The notes: generated by a model not told the origin, from the sequence alone. 64,000 nt of DNA from Roseovarius sp. EL26 (GCF_900327775.1 NZ_OUMZ01000007.1:1909606-1973605); one strand, 5' to 3'; counted from the stretch's first letter, positions 53,737-63,570 are shown. Program-made: numbers and translations.

Positions 53737-53901
53737 AACGCTCTCCCTTGGTGGTACGCCGGGCAATAACTTCAGCCCGTTGCCTATTTCAACCAATAAA
53801 ATGCGCGCATGACAATCCGTCAATGTCAGTTGCTTGCCTTGCACACCTCGTCACGGCACAACAAGGACAAAGCCCTCAATAAGACTGTCACAGGAAAGCC
53901 A

Positions 53902-54519
53902 ATGACATCTGCCCCAACCCAACCCGCTTATTTCTTTGGCTATGGCAGTCTGGTCAACCGCCACACGCACCACTTTGATCCGACGCACCCGGCGCAATTA
54001 CAAGGCTGGCGGCGGGTCTGGCGACACACCGCCCTTCGCCCGGTGGCCTATCTCACCGTACAACCCGCTCCAGGTCATGAGATCGACGGGCTAATAGCCC
54101 CTGTTCCCGGCGCAGATTGGGCCGCACTGGATGAACGTGAACGCGCCTATGACCGGATCACAGCAACCGCGCATACGGATCATGATCTGGATCATGTGCC
54201 CGACATCGCAGTCTATACAATCCCAGAAGGCAAACATGGCAAACCCACGGCACAAACACCTGTGCTGCTCAGCTATCTCGATGTCGTGGTGCAAGGCTAC
54301 CTGAACGAGTTCGGCGAACCCGGTGTCACACGATTCTTTGAAACCACCGACGGTTGGGACGCCCCAATCCTAAATGATCGCACCCGCCCGATTTACCCAC
54401 GTCATCTGGAGCTTAACAAAAAAGAACGCGCCTTAACGGACGCGTTCCTTAAATCGCTCGATGTGCAAATCATCCCAGCAGAAGACCCACAGGCCCGCCA
54501 CCTCTGGCCTGATCCTTAA
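53902..54519 (+). CDS. gamma-glutamylcyclotransferase-like (GGCT/AIG2) protein
   Basis: A 205-residue protein with the GGCT fold: FFGYGSLVN (substrate loop YGSL), GWRRVWRH and a central DWAALDERERAYDRI with the catalytic glutamate region. The family breaks gamma-glutamyl or glutathione-type compounds; the bacterial role is uncertain. The ATG at 53902 has AGGAAAGCC upstream. It converges with gltX (4-bp overlap) and is divergent from gcvH. Confidence 0.8.
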   Translation: MTSAPTQPAYFFGYGSLVNRHTHHFDPTHPAQLQGWRRVWRHTALRPVAYLTVQPAPGHEIDGLIAPVPGADWAALDERERAYDRITATAHTDHDLDHVPDIAVYTIPEGKHGKPTAQTPVLLSYLDVVVQGYLNEFGEPGVTRFFETTDGWDAPILNDRTRPIYPRHLELNKKERALTDAFLKSLDVQIIPAEDPQARHLWPDP

Positions 54520-55841
54520 CCTTTGGCGCGGATCACCTGCAGAAGCGGTAGAACCTGCGACATGTCCGGGCCGTGGCTTTGGCCGGTCAACGCTTTACGC
54601 AGAGGCATGAACAATCCGCGGCCTTTACGGCCTGTGGCCGCTTTCACCGCTGCGGTCCACTGGCCCCAGCTTTCAGAATCGTAAGGGCCTTCCGGCAACA
54701 AGGTCATCGCCTCAGCAACGAACTCTTTGTCTTCATCTTCGATCACCGGATCAACACCGTCGCGGAACAGGCTCCACCAGCCGTCCAGATCCAACATGGT
54801 GCTGATGTTTTCACGCGTCACCGCCCAGAATTGCTCGGCCAGATCCGTAGGCACGCCAATCTCAGCGATTTGATCCGCAACCTCGGCAAAATCGCGGACA
54901 CCCAGAACGCGCGCGCTCAACGGAACCAGATCTTGCGTATCCAGCTTTGTCGGCGCTGTGCCAAAGTGCGAGACTTCAAAACCTTCAATCAGCTCATCCA
55001 TCGTGCTGCGCAACTCCATCGGATCAGACGATCCCAACCGCGCCATCAGGCTCAAAAGCGCCATCGGCTCAATTCCTTGGTCACGCAGATCACGCAATGA
55101 GGCCATCTGGAAGCGTTTTGAAAACTTCTCGCCCTGTGGGCCCGTCATCAACGAGTGGTGCGCGAAGGTTGGAACGGTCCCGCCCAGCGCCTCGATCATC
55201 TGAATTTGGGTCGCAGTATTGGTGATGTGGTCCGAGCCACGAACCACATTGGTCACGCCCATCTCAATATCATCCACAACCGAAGCCAATGTATAGAGCA
55301 CCTGACCATCTGTCTTGATCAGCACCGGATCAGACACAGACGCTGCATCAATTGACACATCACCCACGATACCATCAGGCCATTCAATGCGCTGTTGATC
55401 CAGCTTGAAGCGCCACACGCCCTCGCCACGCTCGGCACGCAGCGCATCCTTGTCAGCCTCTGACAGATCCAGCGCCGCACGATCATAGACCGGAGGCTTA
55501 CCCATGTTCAGCAGCTTCTTACGCTTGAGGTCCAGCTCGATCGGCGTTTCAAACGCCTCGTAAAACCGGCCCATCTCGCGCAGTTTATCCGCCGCTACGG
55601 CATAACGATCCAGGCGCTCGGATTGGCGCTCAACCCGGTCCCAATGCAGGCCCAACCATTCCAGATCAGCCTTGATCCCGTCGACGTATTCTTCTTTTGA
55701 ACGCTCCGGGTCAGTATCATCGATACGCAAGATGAAAGTACCGCCATTTTTACGGGCGATCAGATAGTTCATCAGTGCGGTGCGCAAATTGCCAACGTGG
55801 ATGTATCCGGTAGGCGACGGGGCAAAACGGGTGGTGGTCAT
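54516..55841 (-). CDS. gltX: glutamyl-tRNA synthetase
   Basis: A 441-residue class I synthetase. The HIGH-type motif is PTGYIHVGNLRT at residues 10-21 and the KMSKS-type motif is GEKFSKRF (about residue 240). Length agrees with the shorter alphaproteobacterial GluRS form. Alphaproteobacteria often have two gltX copies, one of which charges tRNA-Gln; this one cannot be sorted by eye. Confidence 0.95.
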   Translation of the reverse strand: MTTTRFAPSPTGYIHVGNLRTALMNYLIARKNGGTFILRIDDTDPERSKEEYVDGIKADLEWLGLHWDRVERQSERLDRYAVAADKLREMGRFYEAFETPIELDLKRKKLLNMGKPPVYDRAALDLSEADKDALRAERGEGVWRFKLDQQRIEWPDGIVGDVSIDAASVSDPVLIKTDGQVLYTLASVVDDIEMGVTNVVRGSDHITNTATQIQMIEALGGTVPTFAHHSLMTGPQGEKFSKRFQMASLRDLRDQGIEPMALLSLMARLGSSDPMELRSTMDELIEGFEVSHFGTAPTKLDTQDLVPLSARVLGVRDFAEVADQIAEIGVPTDLAEQFWAVTRENISTMLDLDGWWSLFRDGVDPVIEDEDKEFVAEAMTLLPEGPYDSESWGQWTAAVKAATGRKGRGLFMPLRKALTGQSHGPDMSQVLPLLQVIRAKG

Positions 55842-55927
55842 ATCAAGGCTCCTGCTTCAAACGGGGCAATGTCACAGGTGGCTGCGATTGTCCAGAATTG
55901 GCAGGCGCTCAGACGGTGTTCATTTAG

Positions 55928-55955
55928 GGTACACCCGCGTTATTCAGGGTGTACC
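55928..55955. terminator. hairpin at the end of the DUF1801 gene
   Basis: GGTACACCC (55928-55936) and GGGTGTACC (55947-55955) form a perfect 9-bp stem; the loop holds the stop codon of the DUF1801 gene. No T run follows on either strand, so stop function is likely but not sure. Confidence 0.5.
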
Positions 55956-56368
55956 GGCCAGATTTTATCCAGATCAGCTAAACCCACCCGGATCAACTCG
56001 CCTAGAACGTCCAGATCAATATCGGCCAGCTTATTCACATACAGGCACGACCGGCCCAATTTATGCTTGCCCAACCGGGCCAAAATCTCACCGTAACCCT
56101 GATACCCCGGCATGATGTAAATCGACAGGTTCGCCTTGCGTGGTGAAAATCCGGTGGCCAGAAAATCCCCCTCACGCCCCGTCGCATATCTATAGTGATA
56201 CCGCCCGTACCCGATGATCGTTGGCCCGCACATGCGCGGGGCAAATCCGGTGACATCACCAAACAACTCCAGCAACGCCTCAGCATCCTTGCGCCGCGTC
56301 GGATGCTCAACTCCTGCCACAAAATCAACAGGGACAATATCCGTGGGTTGTGTTTTATTCTTCGCCAT
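55940..56368 (-). CDS. DUF1801 (YdhG-like) family protein
   Basis: A 142-residue protein with the DUF1801 pattern: DAEALLELFGDVTGFAPRMCGPTIIGYGRYHYRY, GFSPRKANLSIYI and LGKHKLGRSCLYVNKLADID. These are small alpha/beta proteins of unknown role. The ATG at 56368 is chosen as the conserved start; an earlier frame to 56434 adds no family residues. Upstream of gltX on the same strand and divergent from an MBL hydrolase. Confidence 0.9.
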   Translation of the reverse strand: MAKNKTQPTDIVPVDFVAGVEHPTRRKDAEALLELFGDVTGFAPRMCGPTIIGYGRYHYRYATGREGDFLATGFSPRKANLSIYIMPGYQGYGEILARLGKHKLGRSCLYVNKLADIDLDVLGELIRVGLADLDKIWPVHPE

Positions 56369-56445
56369 CCCCTCACAATAGCGTGAATCCCCCAGCCCGA
56401 CCATGGCGCAGCGCGCTATCATCGGCGCAACCAAGGGAGATGATC

Positions 56446-57363
56446 ATGCACCAGACAAAACTTGCCCGCCGTACATTCCTGACCGCCGCCGCTGCCGCGC
56501 CTTTCACCGTTGCGACATCCGCAAGCGCCAACGCCCCCATGCTGGGCGCCGCCGTCACACCGTTCAACCGCTTCCGCATCGGTGCGTTCGAAGTCACAAC
56601 CTTGCTGGTCGACAGCCGCACCGTCGAAGGTCCGCAGCAAATCTTTGGCATGAATGTCAGCGCCGAGGAATTTGCCGAAGTCTCTGCCGCTGCCAACCTG
56701 CCCGTGGACAAAGCCAAGTTCTTTTTCACCCCTACCTTGGTGAACACCGGCAATGAACTCGTGCTGTTTGACACAGGACTAAACGGCGCAGGCATGGCCG
56801 CCGCCGTCACCGCAGCAGGCTACACACCTGATCAAATTGACATTGTGGTCATCACTCACATGCACCCCGATCACATCGGTGGCTTGATGTCCGACGGCAG
56901 CCCAACCTTCACCAACGCGCGCTATGTCACCGGACGGGTGGAATTTGACGCCTGGGCCAAGGCTGCAAATGAAGGGTTTGATGCTCTGATGCGCCCGCTG
57001 GCCGATCAAACCACCATGTTAGAGGGCGGACAGGACGTGGTATCAGGCATCACTGCCGTTCCAGCCTTCGGTCACACCCCCGGTCATATGACCTACATGA
57101 TCGAAAGCGATGGTCAGCAGCTTCTAATCGCAGCTGACTTTGCCAACCACTATGTCTGGTCGCTGGCGCATCCCGATTGGGAGGTCAAATTTGACATGGA
57201 CAAAGCTGCAGCTGCCGCCACCCGCCGCAGCCTTTTGGATATGATGGCTGCCGACAAAGTCCCCTTTGTCGGCTATCACATGCCATGGCCTGGCGTCGGC
57301 TATGTGTTGGCCCATGGCGATAGTTACGTCTATGTACCCGAAAGCTATCAGCTCCAGCTTTGA
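56446..57363 (+). CDS. Tat-exported MBL-fold metallohydrolase
   Basis: A 305-residue protein. The N-terminus has a twin-arginine signal (ARRTFLTAAAAAPF, cleavage after SASA), so it is exported folded. The metallo-beta-lactamase motif is VITHMHPDHIGG (HxHxDH), with further ligands in FGHTPGHM and AADFANH and a late histidine in VGYHMPWPG. Relatives include lactonases and sulfur-type hydrolases; no substrate is given here. The ATG at 56446 is six bases after GGGAG; another ATG at 56440 touches it. Confidence 0.9.
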   Translation: MHQTKLARRTFLTAAAAAPFTVATSASANAPMLGAAVTPFNRFRIGAFEVTTLLVDSRTVEGPQQIFGMNVSAEEFAEVSAAANLPVDKAKFFFTPTLVNTGNELVLFDTGLNGAGMAAAVTAAGYTPDQIDIVVITHMHPDHIGGLMSDGSPTFTNARYVTGRVEFDAWAKAANEGFDALMRPLADQTTMLEGGQDVVSGITAVPAFGHTPGHMTYMIESDGQQLLIAADFANHYVWSLAHPDWEVKFDMDKAAAAATRRSLLDMMAADKVPFVGYHMPWPGVGYVLAHGDSYVYVPESYQLQL

Positions 57364-57366
57364 CCC

Positions 57367-58290
57367 TTACGCCACCCGCTTGAGCGCCTGCGCCATGCAG
57401 TGAATGCCGCCTCCGGTTTTTGAAATCTCGGCTGTCTCCACGGCGGCCACTTCAAACCCGCGGGCGCGCAGCTGGTCGATTAACACAGTTGAAGAACTTG
57501 GCGCGATCACCTTGTCATTGCCCAGTGACATCATGTTGCAACCCAGCGCCATGGTGTCAGCAAAGGGCACATCGATGATCTCATGCCCTTTCGCCTTGAG
57601 CCACTCAACAATCGCGGGCTCAGTACAGGCCAGACAAACGGCGGTCAGCTTATCCGCCACCGGCACAACCATCAGGTCAATGTGCACATAATATTCGTCG
57701 ATATAGGCAATGCGCGTCTCCCAGCCTTCAGCCTCAAACCAGCCCGCAACCTGCTTGGCCCCCGCCTCATTCGTGCGGGCCTCACCGCAACCGATCAGCA
57801 CGCAACCCTCCTCGATCACGTTAAAATCGCCACCCTCAAAGGTGCCAGCCGTGACCATATCATAGATCGGGATGCCCAGTTTTTCATAAGCCCGGATCGC
57901 AGCATAGTTTTCGCCACGACGCCACCACTGTGACATAGCGGTGATAAAGGCCCCGTAGGGTGTCATGCAGCTGCTGTCGCGAGAATAGACCTGCATCGTC
58001 AGTTCCGGCTCCGCCTCCAGCATATGCACATTCACGTTGAAATGGCGGTAGGCATCGACCAGCTCGGCATGTTGCGCCTGCGCTGTCTGAATATTGCACG
58101 GCGCCTCACGCAGATGCTTGCGCGACAGGCTGGATGTGGCCCGGTGAAACAGATGCGCGGGCGAGCCCAGCAATACATCGGTCAGCGGATCGGTCTCATT
58201 GAGAAACCCCCAATTGGCGAGCGGCGCAGTGCCGCCATTCGGGTTGCGACGTTGCAGGCTGAATGCGTCAGTGGATTTATCGAGTGCCAT
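57367..58290 (-). CDS. amidinotransferase-fold hydrolase (dimethylarginine dimethylaminohydrolase-like)
   Basis: A 307-residue guanidino-group-modifying enzyme. Catalytic Cys298 lies in GGGIHCMAQ; His203 in YVHIDL, Asp105 in SRDSSCM and Glu152 in FEGGDFNV complete the usual set of the superfamily. It may hydrolyse N-methylated arginine or arginine. The ATG at 58290 is close to the family start; the longer frame to 58656 runs into the divergent LysR region. A LysR regulator stands opposite, with a 157-bp shared gap. Confidence 0.85.
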   Translation of the reverse strand: MALDKSTDAFSLQRRNPNGGTAPLANWGFLNETDPLTDVLLGSPAHLFHRATSSLSRKHLREAPCNIQTAQAQHAELVDAYRHFNVNVHMLEAEPELTMQVYSRDSSCMTPYGAFITAMSQWWRRGENYAAIRAYEKLGIPIYDMVTAGTFEGGDFNVIEEGCVLIGCGEARTNEAGAKQVAGWFEAEGWETRIAYIDEYYVHIDLMVVPVADKLTAVCLACTEPAIVEWLKAKGHEIIDVPFADTMALGCNMMSLGNDKVIAPSSSTVLIDQLRARGFEVAAVETAEISKTGGGIHCMAQALKRVA

Positions 58291-58404
58291 TGGGAGTTCC
58301 TCAGTTACCTTCGGTTGCCCGGAATTCAACCCAATAAACCGGCAAATTCCAAGTGAAACTTTTTCGCAATATTGGCAAATTTTTTTTGTCAATTCCTTGG
58401 TGAA

Positions 58405-58422
58405 TACGCACAAGATTGCGTA
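58405..58422. promoter_or_regulatory. candidate LysR operator
   Basis: A perfect inverted repeat TACGCA-N6-TGCGTA lies 26 bp before the LysR start in the shared gap with the DDAH-like gene. The position fits autoregulation by a LysR protein. Confidence 0.45.
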
Positions 58423-58447
58423 CAGTGCCGTTGAAAGAGAGCTCAGA

Positions 58448-59338
58448 ATGACGCGAATTCCTTCGACCCAAGCTTTACGCGCCCTTGAAAGCTTCGCGCG
58501 CCATGGGGCAGTGCGGCCCGTGGCCGAGGAAATGCATCTAACACGCAGCGCCGTCAGCCACCAATTGCGATTGCTGGAAAGGGATCTGGGGTTCGCCCTG
58601 TTCAACCGTGTGGGTACCCGGCTCATTCTGACCAGCCGGGGCGAGGCATTTGCCAAGGACGTGCGCGGCGCGTTGACGCAAATCAGCGGCTCCGCCTCTC
58701 GTAATGCGGCACACGGGCTTTCTGGTCAGTTGACGATCAGCTGCACCCCCGGGTTTGCCGCAAGCTGGCTCAGCCCCAAGATCGAAAGCTTTCGCACCAC
58801 CTGCCCGGACGTTGCCCTCTCGATCATCACACCAAGCTCTCTAGACGAAGTATCCAACCCAAAGGCTGATGTTTTCATTACCTTTTCTGAGGGCACCCTT
58901 ATCGGGGTAAACGTTGAGCTTCTGAAATCAGTCGAGTTCACCCCCTTGCTCAGCCCCGCCCTTGCCAACCGAATGGGCAACCTGCAAAGCCCGGCGGATG
59001 TTCTGCGCAGCGAGCTGCTGCATCTTTCTGGTCGCGAGGATTGGGCGCGCTGGCTGAAGCTGGCAGACGTGCAATCACATCCCACCAAACCGGGCATCAT
59101 CTTCGCGGATATGAACCTGATCTATAATGCCGCAATCAAGGCGCAGGGCATCGCATTGGGTGACGAATTCATTTGCGGGGAAGCCATCGCAAACGGTCAG
59201 TTGGTCCGCCCCTTTGACCTGGCGATCCAATCCCCAAAATCCTACTACCTCGCTATCCCACCTGCGAAGGCCGAAATCGCATATGTGATCGCCTTCCGAC
59301 AGTGGCTTTTGGATCAGCTTCCAGACGCCGAGACTTGA
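58448..59338 (+). CDS. LysR-family transcription regulator (GcvA-like)
   Basis: A 296-residue LysR protein. Residues about 4-62 form the helix-turn-helix (ALRALESFARHGAVRPVAEEMHLTRSAVSHQLRLLERDLG), and the rest is a two-lobe effector domain (SGQLTISCTPGFAASWLSPKI). The sequence is of the GcvA type. It probably governs the divergent guanidino hydrolase. The ATG at 58448 gives the normal length; the earlier frame from 58199 overlaps that gene. Confidence 0.92.
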   Translation: MTRIPSTQALRALESFARHGAVRPVAEEMHLTRSAVSHQLRLLERDLGFALFNRVGTRLILTSRGEAFAKDVRGALTQISGSASRNAAHGLSGQLTISCTPGFAASWLSPKIESFRTTCPDVALSIITPSSLDEVSNPKADVFITFSEGTLIGVNVELLKSVEFTPLLSPALANRMGNLQSPADVLRSELLHLSGREDWARWLKLADVQSHPTKPGIIFADMNLIYNAAIKAQGIALGDEFICGEAIANGQLVRPFDLAIQSPKSYYLAIPPAKAEIAYVIAFRQWLLDQLPDAET

Positions 59339-59442
59339 AGGCGAAGCCAAATTGATTTGCCAATAGACCCCGTCGCTCGCATTTTCACCCAGAGGGGATT
59401 AGAGAAAGAACTTAGGCTTTAACAGGAGGTTTAGAGTATCCG

Positions 59443-60228
59443 ATGAAACTTGTGAGTGTCTCCAAAACCCCATTTCACGAAATGCCATATCGATCATCTT
59501 CAAGATCAGGAAGTGTTCGTCAGATGGCCCTTCCATTTTACAGGGCAACGGTAGACATATTACCCGAGGGGGTTTCATCTTTTATTTTGACTTCAGACCT
59601 ACAAGGCCGCGAACAAGATCAAGAAGCAAATCGTTTGGTCGGAGAAGCCGTCGCAGAAGAGCTTTCCCTCTTATACGAATTAGGAGACATCCCTTTTTCC
59701 AACTTTGTGGCTTTAGCAGGTGATCTTTATGATCATCCGGAGCTCCATAAATTGGGTGGTACAGGTGATGTCACAGCTGTTTGGAACGCATTCGCAAAGC
59801 ATTTCAAATTTGTAGTGGGTGTGCACGGGAACCACGACATAGTTGATCCGCAATTGATGGCCAAAAACACGCTCGTACTTGATGGCACAACCTGCGAAAT
59901 AGCAGGAGTAAGCATAGGAGGCGTTTCGGGCATTATTGGGCGCACCGACAGAAACCAAAGAAAGTCGGAAAAAGACTTTATAAAGGCACTTCAAAAGGTT
60001 GTGCGTGAAAAAAATGATCTCATTCTCCTGCATCAAGGTCCCGCAGATTTGGAGAACGCCCAGCTCGGGGAACCAGAAATAACTTCGCACCTAAAGTCAT
60101 ACGGTTCTGGCGTTGTGGCATTCGGACACTGCCACTGGGAAATCCCGATGATTGAGATTGGGAAAAATCAAGCGCTGAATATAGACAATCGCTTATACGT
60201 GGTAACCGCTGAGAATACTCGAATTTAA
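59443..60228 (+). CDS. metallophosphoesterase, AT-rich
   Basis: A 261-residue calcineurin-like phosphoesterase. Metal motifs: TSDLQGRE (D-x-Q where D-x-H is usual), LAGDLYDHP, GVHGNHDIV, LLHQGP and FGHCHW. The changed first motif could affect metal binding. Base composition is AT-richer than the genes around it; foreign origin is possible. Ribosome site AGGAGGTTTAGAGTATCCG stands before the ATG. Converges with nadE (4-bp overlap). Confidence 0.82.
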   Translation: MKLVSVSKTPFHEMPYRSSSRSGSVRQMALPFYRATVDILPEGVSSFILTSDLQGREQDQEANRLVGEAVAEELSLLYELGDIPFSNFVALAGDLYDHPELHKLGGTGDVTAVWNAFAKHFKFVVGVHGNHDIVDPQLMAKNTLVLDGTTCEIAGVSIGGVSGIIGRTDRNQRKSEKDFIKALQKVVREKNDLILLHQGPADLENAQLGEPEITSHLKSYGSGVVAFGHCHWEIPMIEIGKNQALNIDNRLYVVTAENTRI

Positions 60229-61892
60229 GCGCCCGTTCCTTTGTCCCGCCAGCGGTTCACAATCGGATAGCGCCGATCCAGCCAGAACGCCTTTTTCGAC
60301 AGGCGCGTGCCCGGCGCTGATTGGAAGCGTTTGTATTCGCTGATGTAGAGCAGATGTTCGACCTTTTTGGCCATATCCCGTTCAAACCCGGCGGCAACAC
60401 AATCTTCGATGCTGCCATCCTGATCCACCAGGATCTCCAGAATTGCGTCCAGCACCGGGTAATCTGGCAGAGAATCACTGTCTTTCTGGTCATCACGCAG
60501 CTCTGCACTTGGTGGCTTCTGGATCACATTCGCCGGAATGACCTCACCGCCCGGTCCCATCATCCAATCGCGGTGATTGGCATTGCGCCAGCGGCAGGTG
60601 TCAAAGACGCGGGTTTTGTACATATCCTTGATCGGATTGTAGCCGCCATTCATATCGCCATAGATCGTGGCATAGCCGACCGCGACCTCGGATTTGTTCC
60701 CAGTGGTCAACAGCATCTCGCCAAACTTGTTCGACAGCGCCATCAATAGCAGCCCGCGCAAGCGCGACTGAATGTTCTCTTCGGTCAACCCCTCTTCCGT
60801 ACCTTCAAACAGTGGGGCCAGCGTATTGGTGATCGCCGTGCGCCCCTCGGAAATCGGTACAAAATCATAACGACAGCCCAGATTTTCTGCGATCTCCTTG
60901 GCGTCATCCAATGACGCTTGCGAGGTGTACTCCGATGGCAACATCACGCAGCGCACGTTCTCCGCGCCCAGCGCATCCACTGCGATGGACGCTACAATCG
61001 CGCTGTCGATCCCACCAGACAGGCCCAGCAAGACCTTCTTGAACCCGGTCTTGCGTAGATAATCGCGCAACGACAGCACCATGGCGTGATAGTCTTGCTC
61101 AAACGCATCCGGAATGGGGGCCAGTTCCGTTGGCTCAATTCGCCAACCATCGTCGCCACGCGTCAGATTTATCGTCGTCACAGCCTCTTGCATCACCGGC
61201 ATCTGCAACGCCAGTTCCCCACCGGGGTTAAGCGCAAAAGTGCCGCCATCAAACACCTGATCATCCTGACCACCGACAAGGTTCAGATAAATCAGCGGTA
61301 GGCCCGTCTCAACCACGCGCGCAACCATCAGGTTTTGACGCACTTCCATCTTGTCGCGGTAGTACGGCGAACCATTTGGCACCAGCAGGAACTCTGCCCC
61401 AGTCTCTGCCAATGTTTCCGGCACATCCTCATGCCAGCTATCCTCACAAATCGGGCTGCCGACACGGACATCGTCCACCACATAGGGCCCGCCAACCGGT
61501 GCAGCGTCATAAATGCGGACTTCATCAAACACGGTTTCATTCGGCAGATGGTGCTTAAGCACCCGCGCCGTGATCCGCCCACCCTTAAGGATGTAATAGG
61601 CGTTATACAGCCCCTCGCCTTCAACCGCCGGGCCGCCGATGCCCAATGCCGGGCCGTCCTTGCAGGCTTCTGCCAACGCTTCCAGCTTGGCAATCGCGGC
61701 CATGTGGAACGCAGGCTTCATCACCAGATCCTGCGTGTTGTAGCCGGTGATGAACATCTCGGGCAGTGCCACCATCTGTGCGCCTGCAGCGCGGCCCTGC
61801 TCCCATGCATCCTGCGCCAGCGCAGCGTTGGCATCCAGATCGCCCACGGTCGGGTTCAATTGTGCCAATGTCAGGCGAAATCTGTCGGTCAT
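60225..61892 (-). CDS. nadE: NAD+ synthetase, glutamine-hydrolysing
   Basis: A 555-residue two-domain enzyme. Residues about 1-260 are a nitrilase-type glutaminase (ALPEMFITGYN for the Glu, a lysine in LKHHLPN, SPICEDSWHEDVPE for the Cys); the rest is the synthetase domain with GLSGGIDSAIVASIAVDALG and GNKSEVAVGYATIYGDMNGGYNPIKD. It makes NAD from deamido-NAD with glutamine nitrogen. The ATG at 61892 starts the known N-terminus. Confidence 0.96.
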   Translation of the reverse strand: MTDRFRLTLAQLNPTVGDLDANAALAQDAWEQGRAAGAQMVALPEMFITGYNTQDLVMKPAFHMAAIAKLEALAEACKDGPALGIGGPAVEGEGLYNAYYILKGGRITARVLKHHLPNETVFDEVRIYDAAPVGGPYVVDDVRVGSPICEDSWHEDVPETLAETGAEFLLVPNGSPYYRDKMEVRQNLMVARVVETGLPLIYLNLVGGQDDQVFDGGTFALNPGGELALQMPVMQEAVTTINLTRGDDGWRIEPTELAPIPDAFEQDYHAMVLSLRDYLRKTGFKKVLLGLSGGIDSAIVASIAVDALGAENVRCVMLPSEYTSQASLDDAKEIAENLGCRYDFVPISEGRTAITNTLAPLFEGTEEGLTEENIQSRLRGLLLMALSNKFGEMLLTTGNKSEVAVGYATIYGDMNGGYNPIKDMYKTRVFDTCRWRNANHRDWMMGPGGEVIPANVIQKPPSAELRDDQKDSDSLPDYPVLDAILEILVDQDGSIEDCVAAGFERDMAKKVEHLLYISEYKRFQSAPGTRLSKKAFWLDRRYPIVNRWRDKGTGA

Positions 61893-62055
61893 ACGTCGTG
61901 CCTCGTACCAATATCCCCCCTGATTTAGCAGATCATTGCATAAGTGAAAGCGGATTTGCCCAAACCCCGTTGTCACCGCGCGCTAGGTCCTCTAGATTTC
62001 CCTCACCCGCGCACGGGGGTGTAAGCCGCAACAGGCTAGGGAAGCAGGGAAAAGC

Positions 62056-63570
62056 ATGACACGAAGATTGACCAGTATCGCACTGATCGCCGCCCTGATG
62101 GCGACAGCCAGCCCAATCATCGCACAGGATGACGAGGTCCAGACCAAAGAATATGACGATGGCGGTGTCTACGAGGGCACCTTCAAAGACGGTTTGCAAC
62201 ACGGCACTGGCAGCTACACCCTTCCCAACGGGTACAAATACGTCGGCGAATGGGTCGAGGGAGAGATTCGCGGCAAAGGCACAGCGCGCTTCCCCAACGG
62301 ATCACTTTACGAGGGTGAATTCGTCAAAGGCAAACCCAGCGGTGTAGGGAAAATCACATTTTTGGATAACGGCACCTTTGAAGGTGACTGGCAAGACGGA
62401 AAGATCACTGGGCAGGGCATCGCGCTTTACGCCAATGGGGTTCGCTACGAAGGCGAGTTTCGAAACGCCGTTCACCATGGTCGTGGCGTCATGACCAGCC
62501 CCGCAGGCTACGTTTACGATGGTGACTGGATCAATGGCACCAAAGAGGGCAATGCCAAAATCACCTATCCGGATGGCGCCCAATACGAAGGCGCAGTTTT
62601 GAACGGTGCACGCGAAGGTCAGGGCACCCTGACCATGGCCGACGGGTTAACCTATGCCGGACTGTGGAAAGCCGGCCAAATCGACGGCACCGGCAAGCTG
62701 ACACAACCCAATGGTGACATCTACGAAGGCGAGCTGGTCAACGGCCGCCGCGAAGGCAAAGGTAAGGTCAGCTACGCAAATGGCGACAGCTATGAGGGTG
62801 ACTTCAAAGACGATCACCGCCACGGTCAAGGCACATTTTTGGGCATCGATGGATATAAATATTCTGGCAACTGGCTTGTTGGAAAAATCGCTGGAAAAGG
62901 CAAAGTCACCTACCCCGATGGCTCGGTTTACGAAGGCACCTTGCAGAATGATCTGGCCAATGGTCAGGGGAAAATCCTGTATCCCGATGGGGCAACCTAT
63001 GATGGTGAATGGGTAAATGGTGTGATCGAAGGAACAGGCCGCGCGACCTATCCCAACGGATTGATTTACGAAGGCGAATTCGTCAATGCCCAACTGCAAG
63101 GTCAGGGCGTGATGACTTATCCAGATGGTTATCGTTACGAAGGCAACTGGGACAGTGGCCAGCGCAACGGCCAAGGCACGGCAACTTACCCTGATGGGAC
63201 GATATACACTGGCGATTTCAAATATGGCCAACGCAATGGTCGGGGCGAAATCAAGATGGCCGACGGTTTCAGCTATGTCGGCGATTGGAAAAGTGGCGAG
63301 ATCCGAGGCAACGGCATCGCCACTTATGCCAATGGTGACATCTACGAAGGCACATTCCAAAACGGCAAACGTCAGGGCACCGGCACGATGCGCTATGCCA
63401 CCGGCGAAGAATCCACCGGCGATTGGGACAACGGTGCATTGGCAGGGGCAGATGCTCCAACATCAACAGAAGACAGTGAAACCACACCTGATGTACCGGC
63501 TCAGGAAACCGCTGCGGACACACCTGAAAGCGATATCAGCTCAACCACCTCTGATGAGGCGACCGAGTAA
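62056..63570 (+). CDS. secreted MORN-repeat protein
   Basis: A 504-residue protein with signal peptide (LTSIALIAALMATASPIIAQ) and about 18 back-to-back MORN repeats of 23 residues (pattern YEG-[EDTN]-[FW]-x4-x-G-x-G-x4-x-PDG), filling residues about 38-455. The tail is acidic, with Ser/Thr/Glu (residues about 460-504). MORN proteins usually bind membranes or form rigid rods. Ribosome site GGGAAAAGC precedes the ATG. It is alone, and closes at a hairpin at 63600. Confidence 0.9.
   Translation: MTRRLTSIALIAALMATASPIIAQDDEVQTKEYDDGGVYEGTFKDGLQHGTGSYTLPNGYKYVGEWVEGEIRGKGTARFPNGSLYEGEFVKGKPSGVGKITFLDNGTFEGDWQDGKITGQGIALYANGVRYEGEFRNAVHHGRGVMTSPAGYVYDGDWINGTKEGNAKITYPDGAQYEGAVLNGAREGQGTLTMADGLTYAGLWKAGQIDGTGKLTQPNGDIYEGELVNGRREGKGKVSYANGDSYEGDFKDDHRHGQGTFLGIDGYKYSGNWLVGKIAGKGKVTYPDGSVYEGTLQNDLANGQGKILYPDGATYDGEWVNGVIEGTGRATYPNGLIYEGEFVNAQLQGQGVMTYPDGYRYEGNWDSGQRNGQGTATYPDGTIYTGDFKYGQRNGRGEIKMADGFSYVGDWKSGEIRGNGIATYANGDIYEGTFQNGKRQGTGTMRYATGEESTGDWDNGALAGADAPTSTEDSETTPDVPAQETAADTPESDISSTTSDEATE

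Noticed and set aside
53736..53901. Possible glycine riboswitch before gcvH
   Set aside because: The gap has no tandem aptamer pattern that I can see, only AT-rich promoter-like sequence.
62173..63430. Regular 69-base periodicity resembling a tandem DNA repeat
   Set aside because: It comes from the MORN protein repeats; the DNA copies are too diverged to be a recent tandem array.
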